Source: a virus
Length of the DNA stretch: 24,995 nt
Strand: one strand, 5' to 3'
IMG/VR virus record: IMGVR_UViG_3300009124_000097
Coordinates: 1 to 24,995 of that record
The notes beneath the pieces were generated by a model. It saw nothing but the letters and a program-made list of their open reading frames with translations. It was not told the origin of the DNA and made no database searches. The first letter of the stretch is position 1. Every line of letters begins with the position of its first letter. This document shows positions 1 to 6,817 of the stretch, one piece after another. The position numbers and the translations under genes are program-made.

Positions 1-26
1 CTAAAGAAATTAAGGAAACTCTTCAT
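1..26 (-). CDS. Start of a further late gene, cut by the window edge
   Basis: An ATG at 26 opens a frame that runs off the window, reading MKSFLNFF over the eight visible codons. It lies 25 bases past the end of the HNH-domain gene, with a late-promoter-like box at 48-55. Many cyanophage structural and assembly proteins begin MK(S/T)FxxF, which fits, but eight codons cannot establish function. Confidence 0.4.
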
Positions 27-47
27 TTCTACCAATATCCTATATTG

Positions 48-55
48 TATTTATT
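48..55 (-). promoter_or_regulatory. Late-promoter-like box (NATAAATA)
   Basis: The minus strand reads AATAAATA, matching the NATAAATA version of the T4 late promoter described for cyanophages. It lies 21 bases before the ATG at 26 and overlaps the two TAA stop codons ending the upstream gene. The position is right for a -10 element, but the motif is AT-rich and can arise by chance. Confidence 0.4.
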
Positions 56-2132
56 AGAAGAACCTATTGTTCTTATTATACTTGGAAAGAAAGGACTTTC
101 CATATTCAATAGCTTCTTGAATAGTTTTGAACATTTTGGAGAGGGCTTTGTATTTACCAATCCTTTCCATATCCACACCACCATTCTCAACCATATAAGA
201 GGCAAAGGCTGCGTCACCACCACCAGAATCCTCTGCATACCTGATTGCATCGCGATAGGTACTCTTAATCCTGTTCTGTTCTTCAGGAGATTTACCAACC
301 ATTGAGAGAAACACTCCACGATAATAATTGTCAGATCCCATAGAGTTTGATCTTGGCTTAGATCCCTCAACATTCTTTTGTTTGTTATATCCTCTAGGTA
401 ATCCTATTGCGGTGATAAGTTCTTTTGCTAACTTGGATTGAGTTTCAATCGACTTCCATGCATCTTTGATCTCTTTATCACCACTCGCAGCTGCACCAAC
501 ACCTAGTTCTTTCTTAGTTTTCTTCAGTCCTGCTTCATGATTCTCCATCATATCCATAAAAATTTCACCAGACATACCCTCAACAATATTCCCATCTTTA
601 TCAACGAATGAACCCATGAGTTCAGCTTCTTTTGATGGGATAGAGTTTCTATAGTCAAAAATTTCCGATCTTGTTTCCCAATAAGAGTCTTCCTTTGCGG
701 CAAGAGGATCGACTTGTTTTTCAAAAAAATCTTTCATTGAAAGATCACTCTTCGCTTGGTTAACGTTTGCGTTGACAAGGACCCAATTCTTCTCATGTTC
801 TCTTGTTTTAAACTCCTCTAGATCACCCTCAGCCTTTGATGCTGGACGAATATGTTCCAGGTCAATATTATCAATATTCAATGGTAATCCAGTGTAAGCA
901 TCGACTCCACCTTGTTCAAGATACATTCTCCAAACATACTTGGCTCTATCTACACCACCCTGACCTCTCATCTCGTTTCCATCTTTATCATAACCCAGGA
1001 AGTGATTTCTACCAAGTTCACCTTTACCTGCCATACCTTTTTTACCCCAGGTCTGTTTCAGTTTTTTAGGGAGAATTTCAAAGGTAGAATCAACAAACTC
1101 ATCGTCTACTTCATTACCTCTTACACTTCTTACAAACTTTTCGACACTTTGTTTATCATCAAAATCATAGTTTTCAAACATCCTATTCTTACCAAGGGCA
1201 AGTTGTTCTACATCAAATTTACCAAGCGAATTCAAACCAGCACCACTGTTTGATCTACCAGTGAACTTATGTGCATTGGCAACCAGTGGAATAAAAGAAT
1301 TTTTCTTTTGGTCATCCATCTTCGAGACAAGATCTTCAAACGGTTTAAATACCTTGTCCATGTATTTGGCATATTTAGCTTCACTCTTTTGAACTGCCTC
1401 GCTTGCCTGCTTACCAGCAAGTTTTCTGAGTTCTAACATAGTGTCTTGAATATCTGCAACATTCTCAGGAGAGGATTCATCCTTCATCATTGAGTCAAGT
1501 TCACCAGTCTTCTCTTTGACTTGATTATCCTTAACTCTATTCAAAGCAGTCTTCATACTAATTGGTTTAGGAGCTCTATCTAATTTCTCCTGTTCAGCTC
1601 TTGCTGCGTCTATTTCTATTTGTTGTGCTTCTATCTCGCCTGCCAATGCCGCTTCAGCCTCAGCTTCTTTCTCTGCTCTCATCTGAGCAATGATGTTTTG
1701 TGCCTGTTGCTTAATCTGATCCTTTCTCGCAGGACTCATCACGTCTCCACGACCACGCATCAAACCTTTTTCAATTTCTTTTACATTACCACTATCAACA
1801 GCAGTTGATGTTGGTCCACCAGGAACAACTCTCCCCATCTGATCACTAACTGGTGTTTGAGGTTCTTGTGGAACTTCTGCCTTAAATTGAGAGAGTGTTT
1901 TTGGTTCTGCCTGACCTGCAGGAGAACTTGCCATCCTGTCAAGAAGTTCATCCTTAGATGCGGGTTGGAATTTATCTCCTACAACCTTTCCAACATATTG
2001 TCCTTTGTCATTATAATACTTACCAAACTTTGACGTAACTCCACCAGCACGTTCAGCATCTTTCCTTGCCTGAGACTCATCATTCTCGGCAAGGTATGCA
2101 TCTGCTTTCTTCAGATATTTAAATACGTCCAC
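54..2132 (-). CDS. Large late protein with an internal HNH nuclease-like domain
   Basis: This 692-residue protein has a charged N-terminal half. A helical, Glu/Ala-rich, probably coiled-coil stretch runs from about 135 to 190, and a compact domain from about 280 to 480. Residues 400-465 look like an HNH nuclease core: a YTG motif at 413-415, LEHIRP at 425-430 with candidate catalytic His427, then NWVLVNANVN at 449-458 and Lys461. No zinc-binding cysteines flank it. The spacing from the YTG turn to the His resembles the HNH module of Cas9/IscB proteins more than the cysteine-flanked HNH of homing enzymes. It sits with the late genes behind a NATAAATA box, so it may be virion-borne or act in assembly. 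The HNH call is moderately firm; the role is unknown. Confidence 0.75.
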   Translation of the reverse strand: MDVFKYLKKADAYLAENDESQARKDAERAGGVTSKFGKYYNDKGQYVGKVVGDKFQPASKDELLDRMASSPAGQAEPKTLSQFKAEVPQEPQTPVSDQMGRVVPGGPTSTAVDSGNVKEIEKGLMRGRGDVMSPARKDQIKQQAQNIIAQMRAEKEAEAEAALAGEIEAQQIEIDAARAEQEKLDRAPKPISMKTALNRVKDNQVKEKTGELDSMMKDESSPENVADIQDTMLELRKLAGKQASEAVQKSEAKYAKYMDKVFKPFEDLVSKMDDQKKNSFIPLVANAHKFTGRSNSGAGLNSLGKFDVEQLALGKNRMFENYDFDDKQSVEKFVRSVRGNEVDDEFVDSTFEILPKKLKQTWGKKGMAGKGELGRNHFLGYDKDGNEMRGQGGVDRAKYVWRMYLEQGGVDAYTGLPLNIDNIDLEHIRPASKAEGDLEEFKTREHEKNWVLVNANVNQAKSDLSMKDFFEKQVDPLAAKEDSYWETRSEIFDYRNSIPSKEAELMGSFVDKDGNIVEGMSGEIFMDMMENHEAGLKKTKKELGVGAAASGDKEIKDAWKSIETQSKLAKELITAIGLPRGYNKQKNVEGSKPRSNSMGSDNYYRGVFLSMVGKSPEEQNRIKSTYRDAIRYAEDSGGGDAAFASYMVENGGVDMERIGKYKALSKMFKTIQEAIEYGKSFLSKYNKNNRFF

Positions 2133-2155
2133 TATACAACCTAGTTCTCATGAAA

Positions 2156-3670
2156 TTATTTATTTTTGAGATTTGCCTTACGATACTCAATATCAGCACG
2201 GGTGCCACGATCCATCTTACCTTGTGACTTAGGCTTGGTCTTACCACCTACATCAGGTTGCATACCAGGGTTTCCTGCCTTGACTCTGCGACCATGGGTG
2301 TATTCAGCACCACTCATCTTTGAAGTACCAGACACCATCTTACCACCCTCAGAACGGGAATCGGCGTACTCTTTCTCAGACTGACCGTGCTTACCCTTGT
2401 AGAGTTCATCAAGTGCCATCTGAGTCATGATCTTAAGAGCTTCAGACTTTGTATAACCCTCTTCAATCAGAGAGTCAAACATCAGATCAAAATCTTCTAT
2501 ATTCTCAGTTTCTTCTTTGACAGGAGTAAACTTAAAACCTTTTACCCGAGATGATCCAGCACTCTTGGCATCATAGTGTGGGTTTCCTTTACCCATACGA
2601 GAAATTGTTTTCTTAATCTTTTTGGCTTTCTCTGGATCTACTTCTTCCTTAACTTTCACTTCTTCTTGACGAAGTGCCTTACGACGTTTTTTCTCGACCT
2701 GTTTATCAGTAAGAACTTCTCCTTGACCACGATTGGCATCAGGATCATAATTACTAGGAGGAGTATAGTTGCTTCCAAAAGACTTAATGTTGGATCTTAC
2801 ACGTTGAGTATGTTGCTTATTGCTCATACGACGTGAATCCTCATCAATTGTCATCTCAAAACTCTCATCATGAGTTCCCTTACCTTTGCAATGAGAACAA
2901 CCTTTGCCATCACACTTGGGACACTCTTTCTTACCCATCGCCTTCTTGATGGCTTTGTCTCTTGAACCCATGTACTCATCAGTACCTGATTCAATCTCAC
3001 CATCACCATCATAATCCTTATCTGCTTTCTTCTCATAGATGGATCTGTAAGCATCACCCCAACCCTTACGGATTTGTGATACTTCTTCAAAGTGTGGGTT
3101 CTTCTGACCCTTCACCTTTGCCATTTCCTTACGAGCCTTCTCGTTATTCTCCTGTCTCTTCTTCATATCTGTCTCAAGATATGACTTATCAGCTTTCTCT
3201 ACCAGTTGAAGGAGAAGAGTCTTGACATTCAATGACTCTTGTGCAACCAATTGATTATGAGTTCTTTGTACTCTCTTCTCTTGATTGAATCTTGCCGACC
3301 AAGATTCTTGGAGTTTTTTATTATGTCTATACTTAGCAAACTCTTCCAAAGCAATAGTCGATGCCTTGGAATCAATTACATCAAATGCCCTATTCAGGGA
3401 CTCACACAATCTGTCAATCTTTACCTGTCTTCCAACAATACTCGACTCAACAAACATCTCAGAGAAAATTGCGTGTGCAGAATCTACTGAGTAACCTTTC
3501 TGGAACATTTCCTCCAGAACACTTTCAACAATCTCGTTAAGATCAGTGTCAGTCAGAACGGAAAGATTCATCTCAGAGATGTGATCCTTTCCAGAAGTCA
3601 ATTCTTCTTTTGCTTCGGTGTTATGGACAGCAGTATATGCTTCCATAAAATTACGCATTGATGAAGACAT
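2156..3670 (-). CDS. Conserved late/structural protein with DnaJ-type zinc motif and calcium-loop motif
   Basis: This 504-residue hydrophilic protein resembles cyanophage late proteins of unknown function. The N-terminus (1-120) is predicted helical. Residues 217-228 read like an EF-hand/dockerin calcium loop (DKDYDGDGEIES). Residues 250-265 hold two adjacent CxxCxGxG motifs (Cys250/253 and Cys258/261), the repeat unit of the DnaJ zinc-finger, with two units instead of four. Two segments look related: LEEMFQKGYSVDSAHAIF at about 52-69 and LIEEGYTKSEALKIM at 401-415, suggesting an internal duplication. The C-terminal 80 residues are Gly/Lys/Arg-rich and probably disordered. A late-promoter-like box precedes it. 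A virion or prohead-associated role is inference from the family and location. Confidence 0.8.
   Translation of the reverse strand: MSSSMRNFMEAYTAVHNTEAKEELTSGKDHISEMNLSVLTDTDLNEIVESVLEEMFQKGYSVDSAHAIFSEMFVESSIVGRQVKIDRLCESLNRAFDVIDSKASTIALEEFAKYRHNKKLQESWSARFNQEKRVQRTHNQLVAQESLNVKTLLLQLVEKADKSYLETDMKKRQENNEKARKEMAKVKGQKNPHFEEVSQIRKGWGDAYRSIYEKKADKDYDGDGEIESGTDEYMGSRDKAIKKAMGKKECPKCDGKGCSHCKGKGTHDESFEMTIDEDSRRMSNKQHTQRVRSNIKSFGSNYTPPSNYDPDANRGQGEVLTDKQVEKKRRKALRQEEVKVKEEVDPEKAKKIKKTISRMGKGNPHYDAKSAGSSRVKGFKFTPVKEETENIEDFDLMFDSLIEEGYTKSEALKIMTQMALDELYKGKHGQSEKEYADSRSEGGKMVSGTSKMSGAEYTHGRRVKAGNPGMQPDVGGKTKPKSQGKMDRGTRADIEYRKANLKNK
2157..2164 (-). promoter_or_regulatory. Late-promoter-like box (NATAAATA)
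   Basis: The minus strand reads AATAAATA, 24 bases before the ATG at 2132 of the HNH-domain gene. It overlaps the last codons and TAA stop of the 504-residue gene. Spacing matches the boxes at 48-55 and 3699-3706. Confidence 0.45.
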
Positions 3671-3681
3671 CTTTTTACAAT

Positions 3682-3891
3682 TTACTTTTCTATATCTTTA
3701 TTTATCATCTCCAAATATTCTCTCTCCTCTTCATAAATCGAAGAGGGGTTCATATACAAATGAATCCCCTCTTGAATACCTGGTATCAACCATTGGTCAA
3801 CACGATAACAATACTTCCAGTTGACTGGTTGAATACAGTTCATAACAACCACTGACCAAAATGCAGCAATATAGTTCAAAAAGGTTGTCAT
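3682..3891 (-). CDS. Small conserved-looking protein, unknown function
   Basis: The product has 69 residues starting MTTFLNYIAAFWSVVVMNC. The frame could extend five codons upstream to a TTG, but the ATG at 3891 overlaps the stop of the upstream small gene in the ATGA arrangement common here. Residues 3-18 are hydrophobic and could be one membrane-associated helix; the remainder is aromatic-rich (W, Y) and ends in a charged helix (EEEREYLEMINKDIEK). No family is recognised. Confidence 0.6.
   Translation of the reverse strand: MTTFLNYIAAFWSVVVMNCIQPVNWKYCYRVDQWLIPGIQEGIHLYMNPSSIYEEEREYLEMINKDIEK
3699..3706 (-). promoter_or_regulatory. Late-promoter-like box (NATAAATA)
   Basis: The minus strand reads GATAAATA, 28 bases before the ATG at 3670. 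It lies in the last codons of the upstream 69-residue gene. It is the best-placed of the four boxes, because the 504-residue gene it precedes is a late-type gene and the gene before it is a small early-type one. Confidence 0.5.
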
Positions 3892-4034
3892 AATTCTTGT
3901 TTCCAAACCAATTGATGGGCCATCTTATCTCTAAGATTATTAATACGACTTTCATCAAAGTGTGCAAAGTTTGGATATTTTTCCACCTTTTTGTAATAGT
4001 GTAACGCATTAAGGATAATTGTATAATCCTCCAT
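3888..4034 (-). CDS. 48-residue small protein, unknown function
   Basis: An ATG at 4034 opens a 48-codon frame starting MEDYTIILNALHYYKKVEKY and ending in TGA, which overlaps the next gene's ATG by four bases. The composition (charged helix with regular hydrophobics, DESRINNLRDKMAHQLVW near the end) looks like a real protein, and it fills an otherwise empty stretch between two coupled genes. No family is recognised. Confidence 0.6.
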   Translation of the reverse strand: MEDYTIILNALHYYKKVEKYPNFAHFDESRINNLRDKMAHQLVWKQEL

Positions 4035-4048
4035 GGTCAAATCAAACT

Positions 4049-4330
4049 TCACAATTTACCACCAACAAATCCACTATTTACAACTCTAGTGTATAGATGA
4101 AGTGTTCCTTCTTGTTCACATTTAAGATACCATCGAGTCATTTCTGTCACCTTTTCTTTGGTGAGTGCAAACAAAAAATCTTTTCCAGTATCTTTTCTAA
4201 CACTCTTCCACATAAAACGGGTTTCCTCAACATAGAATGAATTATCAATCCAGTCTACTTCTGCAATTTCTGGATGTTCATTTACTGATTCTCTTGCTTG
4301 TGCCTCATCGAGCATTTCCTCATGTGTCAC
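4049..4330 (-). CDS. Hypothetical protein, 93 residues
   Basis: The likely start is the GTG at 4330, whose bases overlap the TGA of the glutaredoxin gene (GTGA). A later in-frame ATG would remove five residues. The protein has an acidic N-terminal helix, then FMWKSVRKDTGKDFLFALT and a WYL-containing strand pattern suggesting a small alpha/beta fold. No motif assigns a function. Coupling to glutaredoxin places it in the small-gene early cluster. Confidence 0.65.
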   Translation of the reverse strand: MTHEEMLDEAQARESVNEHPEIAEVDWIDNSFYVEETRFMWKSVRKDTGKDFLFALTKEKVTEMTRWYLKCEQEGTLHLYTRVVNSGFVGGKL

Positions 4331-4566
4331 TTAAACATTCCTCTCTCTTTCATAAACTGCAATGTCTCTTTCATGTTTCCAATATGAGAATATCCTAATG
4401 CAACTTGTGGATATGTTGCATCTTTTCCGAATTCAGATTCAAACGCTCTTTGTGTGAAATGATTGTTGAGTTGATACTCCAATATATCAAGTTGTAATGT
4501 TTTAAGGAGAGTTCTCATTCTCTCACACTCTTGATTACCGTTGGTGTAAATAACTGCCTTAGTCAT
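4327..4566 (-). CDS. Glutaredoxin-like protein with atypical active site
   Basis: A complete 79-residue glutaredoxin fold is readable: a first strand (KAVIYTNGN), the active-site helix around Cys14, the cis-proline loop TYPQV (Pro53), and an IGNMKET segment where glutaredoxins usually have GG(x)D/E. The usual CxxC/CxxS active site reads N-Q-E-C: the nucleophilic first cysteine is replaced by Asn11 and only the second (Cys14) remains. Glutaredoxins reduce disulphides or glutathione mixed disulphides and in phages support ribonucleotide reductase. This variant cannot use the standard mechanism unless Cys14 acts alone. It may be a conserved cyanophage variant rather than a decayed gene, since the rest of the fold is intact. 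Confidence 0.8.
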   Translation of the reverse strand: MTKAVIYTNGNQECERMRTLLKTLQLDILEYQLNNHFTQRAFESEFGKDATYPQVALGYSHIGNMKETLQFMKERGMFK

Positions 4567-4714
4567 GTTCGATTATAATACGTTGCTTTACCTCTCCTCT
4601 ACTATTTACAACAGTCTGTCGAATAACGTTAGCATTCAATAATGAGGAGATATTATCTACAAGGTTCTTCGCAATTACCTTGTTTGTTTCTTCTTTCCAG
4701 TTTTCAGTTTTCAT
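4559..4714 (-). CDS. 51-residue hypothetical protein
   Basis: The ATG at 4714 (MKTENWKEETNKVIAKNLVD) is preferred over an upstream in-frame start at 4753, which would lie deep inside the preceding small gene. The end overlaps the glutaredoxin start by eight bases. The protein looks like an amphipathic helix followed by two short strands (NVIRQTVVNSRGEVKQRIIIEHD). No family is recognised. Confidence 0.55.
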   Translation of the reverse strand: MKTENWKEETNKVIAKNLVDNISSLLNANVIRQTVVNSRGEVKQRIIIEHD

Positions 4715-4829
4715 TATTTTGCCATTCGTCAATTTGTTCTTGTGTTGGAACAATCCACCTAAAATTTGTGTCCTCTCTGATAAATTCTTCGTTCATCTTT
4801 TCATAAGTTTCAGGTGTAAGTTTTTCCAT
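4704..4829 (-). CDS. 41-residue small protein
   Basis: An ATG at 4829 opens a 41-codon frame starting MEKLTPETYEKMNEEFIRED and ending VPTQEQIDEWQNNEN, then TGA inside the next gene's start region. The acidic helical composition and exact tiling between neighbours support a real gene. Function unknown. Confidence 0.5.
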   Translation of the reverse strand: MEKLTPETYEKMNEEFIREDTNFRWIVPTQEQIDEWQNNEN

Positions 4830-4881
4830 AATCAATCTCACTACTCTTAATTGTCATTGACCAAATAACTACTTTAGTCAT
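4810..4881 (-). CDS. Possible 23-residue peptide gene
   Basis: An ATG at 4881 overlaps the stop of the thioredoxin gene and opens a 23-codon frame (begins MTKVVIWSM) that ends inside the next small gene. The tiling suggests either a translated micro-gene, a decayed gene whose start survives, or simply translational coupling across the gap. Very short; treat as tentative. Confidence 0.25.
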   Translation of the reverse strand: MTKVVIWSMTIKSSEIDYGKTYT

Positions 4882-5161
4882 TATTCACTTCACTTTCGAT
4901 ACCGTAACGATTAAAAGAATTTCTTAAATTCCACATTATTTTATCTACGCCAGTAAACCTTTCAAGTTCAATACCTTCAGAATCAATAATGATAAGTGTT
5001 GGTACACCATCATGTGGATATTTCTTGATAGCTGGATTATCAGATGATTCATCAATATACTCGATGTGTTTTTTTCTAGAATCATTCATTCTAGAAATAT
5101 AACGTTTTACTGATCCACAAGGGATACAGTTTTCGTCATGAAAAAATAAAAATCTAGTCAC
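4874..5161 (-). CDS. Thioredoxin-like protein
   Basis: The product has 95 residues from a GTG at 5161, preceded by GGAGG at a good distance; an ATG at 5176 gives five extra residues but lacks a comparable ribosome site. Thioredoxin signs are a strand (TRFLFFHD), active site CIPC at 12-15, and a cis-proline loop GVPT (Pro54) before the strand LIIIDSEG. The active-site dipeptide is Ile-Pro rather than Gly-Pro. It would act as a cytoplasmic disulphide reductant, for example for phage or host ribonucleotide reductase. It overlaps the upstream gene by eight bases. The glutaredoxin-like gene two small genes downstream suggests a redox pair. Confidence 0.8.
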   Translation of the reverse strand: MTRFLFFHDENCIPCGSVKRYISRMNDSRKKHIEYIDESSDNPAIKKYPHDGVPTLIIIDSEGIELERFTGVDKIMWNLRNSFNRYGIESEVNND

Positions 5162-5468
5162 GTTGCCTCCAGTCATCAGGTTTTTCTCTTTGAAACCAAT
5201 CTACAATTTCATCTGCCCCATCAAACCCCGTTTTATAATTAGATGGGTCGGGGTCTCCTAATCCCATCTTATTCATAAAATCATCCATACTACCCTCCTG
5301 AATATCTTGAGTAGCTTGACGACGTGCTTTGTTCAACCAATCTCTTGCCGTAGTATATGACTTGGCAATCTTCTCTGCCCAGATCATATCCTCTAATTTG
5401 ACTTCTTCATTATTTGCAATTCTCTTGCAAATAAACTCCAATCGAAGTCTGTATTGGGTAGATAGCAT
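5154..5468 (-). CDS. Conserved phage protein of unknown function, 104 residues
   Basis: The protein is mostly helical and charged. Its N-terminal half (LRLEFICKRIANNEEVKL and WAEKIAKSYTTARDWLNKAR) suggests a helical bundle, and its C-terminal tail is acidic and Asp/Gly-rich. It resembles small hypothetical proteins common in T4-like cyanophages. It begins 24 bases after the 69-residue gene, the only sizeable gap in this cluster, which holds a possible promoter box. Confidence 0.7.
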   Translation of the reverse strand: MLSTQYRLRLEFICKRIANNEEVKLEDMIWAEKIAKSYTTARDWLNKARRQATQDIQEGSMDDFMNKMGLGDPDPSNYKTGFDGADEIVDWFQREKPDDWRQRD

Positions 5469-5489
5469 ATCTATTTTTATTCTTTAGAG

Positions 5490-5497
5490 TATTTATT
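5490..5497 (-). promoter_or_regulatory. Possible late-promoter-like box
   Basis: AATAAATA on the minus strand, 21 bases before the ATG at 5468, overlapping the TAA stop of the upstream gene. The spacing equals that at 48-55, but the downstream genes look early or accessory rather than structural, so confidence is lower. Confidence 0.3.
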
Positions 5498-5702
5498 CTT
5501 CAGGGTTATCTTTTTTATTAAACCCAAATGGAGATTCTTTATCTTCTAATGCCAATTTAAGAGCAACTCCACCAACTGCTTCCATGACTTTGAGAATGTC
5601 TTCCGGTTTTGCATCTTCACCAAGTTCTTTGGCAACGTACCAATACTTTGGCCAAAATGTTTCTCCTGCTTTTTTATAGTCTTCGAGTGTAAGAATTTTC
5701 AT
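5493..5702 (-). CDS. Conserved phage protein of unknown function, 69 residues
   Basis: This small acidic protein begins MKILTLEDYKKAGETFWPKY and continues with a helix (PEDILKVMEAVGGVALKLAL) and a charged tail. Its ATG overlaps the methyltransferase stop (ATGA), so it is translationally coupled to the modification trio. A helper role there is possible but nothing in the sequence shows it. No domain is recognised. Confidence 0.7.
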   Translation of the reverse strand: MKILTLEDYKKAGETFWPKYWYVAKELGEDAKPEDILKVMEAVGGVALKLALEDKESPFGFNKKDNPEE

Positions 5703-6817
5703 AGTTTAGATAATACTTCTTTGTAAATGTTTTCGGCAATTGCTTTCATCATTAGTGGAGGAACCATACGACCAACACGTTCTGTTTGTTGTGAATGTGT
5801 ACCAGTAAGAATGAAATCGTCAGGAAGTGATTGAATACGTTTGAGTTCTGGAATAGAAAGTACTCTGTCTTCCTTCCAGTGAATTAAACCACCACTAGCA
5901 GTAAGTGTAGGAGATGGTTTAAAGAATGATGCCCTCTTTGTATTGAAACAATGACCCTTTTCATGATAGTCCATCCCAGATAAAATCTTTTTAGGATTCT
6001 TTGGCATCTTCTTTACAACACTCTGATAGATACCACTATTCAACATATGTTCAGTCAAAGACTGAATATTTTCAGGATCGTTTTCAACACCATCAATGAT
6101 ATCACCAATAGTAGTATCCTTTGATGATGTAGGAGGGAAAAGAGAAGATACTGTTAGTACGTTCAATCCAATGTTATCTGCAATATCCTGTCTAACAGCA
6201 ATGAAAATAAGTCGTTCTCTTGCTTGACCAACACCATAATGAGATGATTTCATCACTTTGGAAGTGACAAGATAACCAATCTGTTCAAATGCATTGGTAA
6301 TTTTAGCATAATAAGTCTTTGCCTCACCAATTGTCAATCCCTTGACATTTTCCGCGACAATAACTTTTGGCTGAATACCTTTGGCAACACGGATAAATTC
6401 AAAGAATAAGTCTTCAATGTTTTCAACTTTCTTACCATCAGAATAATTCTTTGTCTTACCCCAACCATCGGAGTGTTTAGAACCCTCACCCCGACACATA
6501 GATCCTGCAACAGAAAATGCAGAACAAGGTGGTGACCCATCAAGGATATCTAGTTCACCAGGTTTCAGTCCAGTAATCTTAAGAAAGTCCCCACCAGTCA
6601 ATTGTTTGATGTCATCAGGAACAATATAAGTAGAAGGATAATTTGCAGAATATGTCTTTCTTGCTTCTTCAACAAATTCATTAATACAAAGAATTTTACC
6701 ACCAGCAAGACGATACCCCGTGGAAGAACCACCTCCACCGGCGAATGTTGATATGACTTTAAACTTTTCTAGTGCCTCACCGTCGTAAACATCTTGTAAT
6801 TTATATGGTAACTTCAT
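5699..6817 (-). CDS. C5-cytosine DNA methyltransferase with altered motif X
   Basis: The 372-residue protein has the motifs of the Dcm/HhaI family in order: motif I FAGGGGSSTGYRLAG at 25-39 (SAM binding), motif IV GSPPC with catalytic Cys98, motif VI ENV at 156-158, motif VIII QARER at 198-202, a target-recognition region at about 205-310, motif IX-like LSIPELKRIQSLPDDF at 320-335, and motif X VGRMVPP at 348-354. Motif X normally reads GN(A/S)VPP; here Asn is replaced by Arg350. That residue lies near the SAM methionine moiety, and a basic residue at the equivalent position of engineered M.MpeI (N374K, as I recall) allows carboxy-SAM use. The ATG overlaps the AsnB-like stop. It modifies cytosine in DNA; whether the group added is methyl or carboxymethyl is the open question. 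Confidence 0.93.
   Translation of the reverse strand: MKLPYKLQDVYDGEALEKFKVISTFAGGGGSSTGYRLAGGKILCINEFVEEARKTYSANYPSTYIVPDDIKQLTGGDFLKITGLKPGELDILDGSPPCSAFSVAGSMCRGEGSKHSDGWGKTKNYSDGKKVENIEDLFFEFIRVAKGIQPKVIVAENVKGLTIGEAKTYYAKITNAFEQIGYLVTSKVMKSSHYGVGQARERLIFIAVRQDIADNIGLNVLTVSSLFPPTSSKDTTIGDIIDGVENDPENIQSLTEHMLNSGIYQSVVKKMPKNPKKILSGMDYHEKGHCFNTKRASFFKPSPTLTASGGLIHWKEDRVLSIPELKRIQSLPDDFILTGTHSQQTERVGRMVPPLMMKAIAENIYKEVLSKL

Noticed and set aside
54-2132. Reading the HNH-containing protein as a Cas9, IscB or homing endonuclease
   Set aside because: No RuvC motifs, bridge helix, guide RNA or intron context is visible; only the HNH module is comparable.
3797-4009. 70-codon minus-strand frame
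   Set aside because: It conflicts with the 48- and 69-residue frames, which tile exactly by an ATGA overlap and have more protein-like composition.
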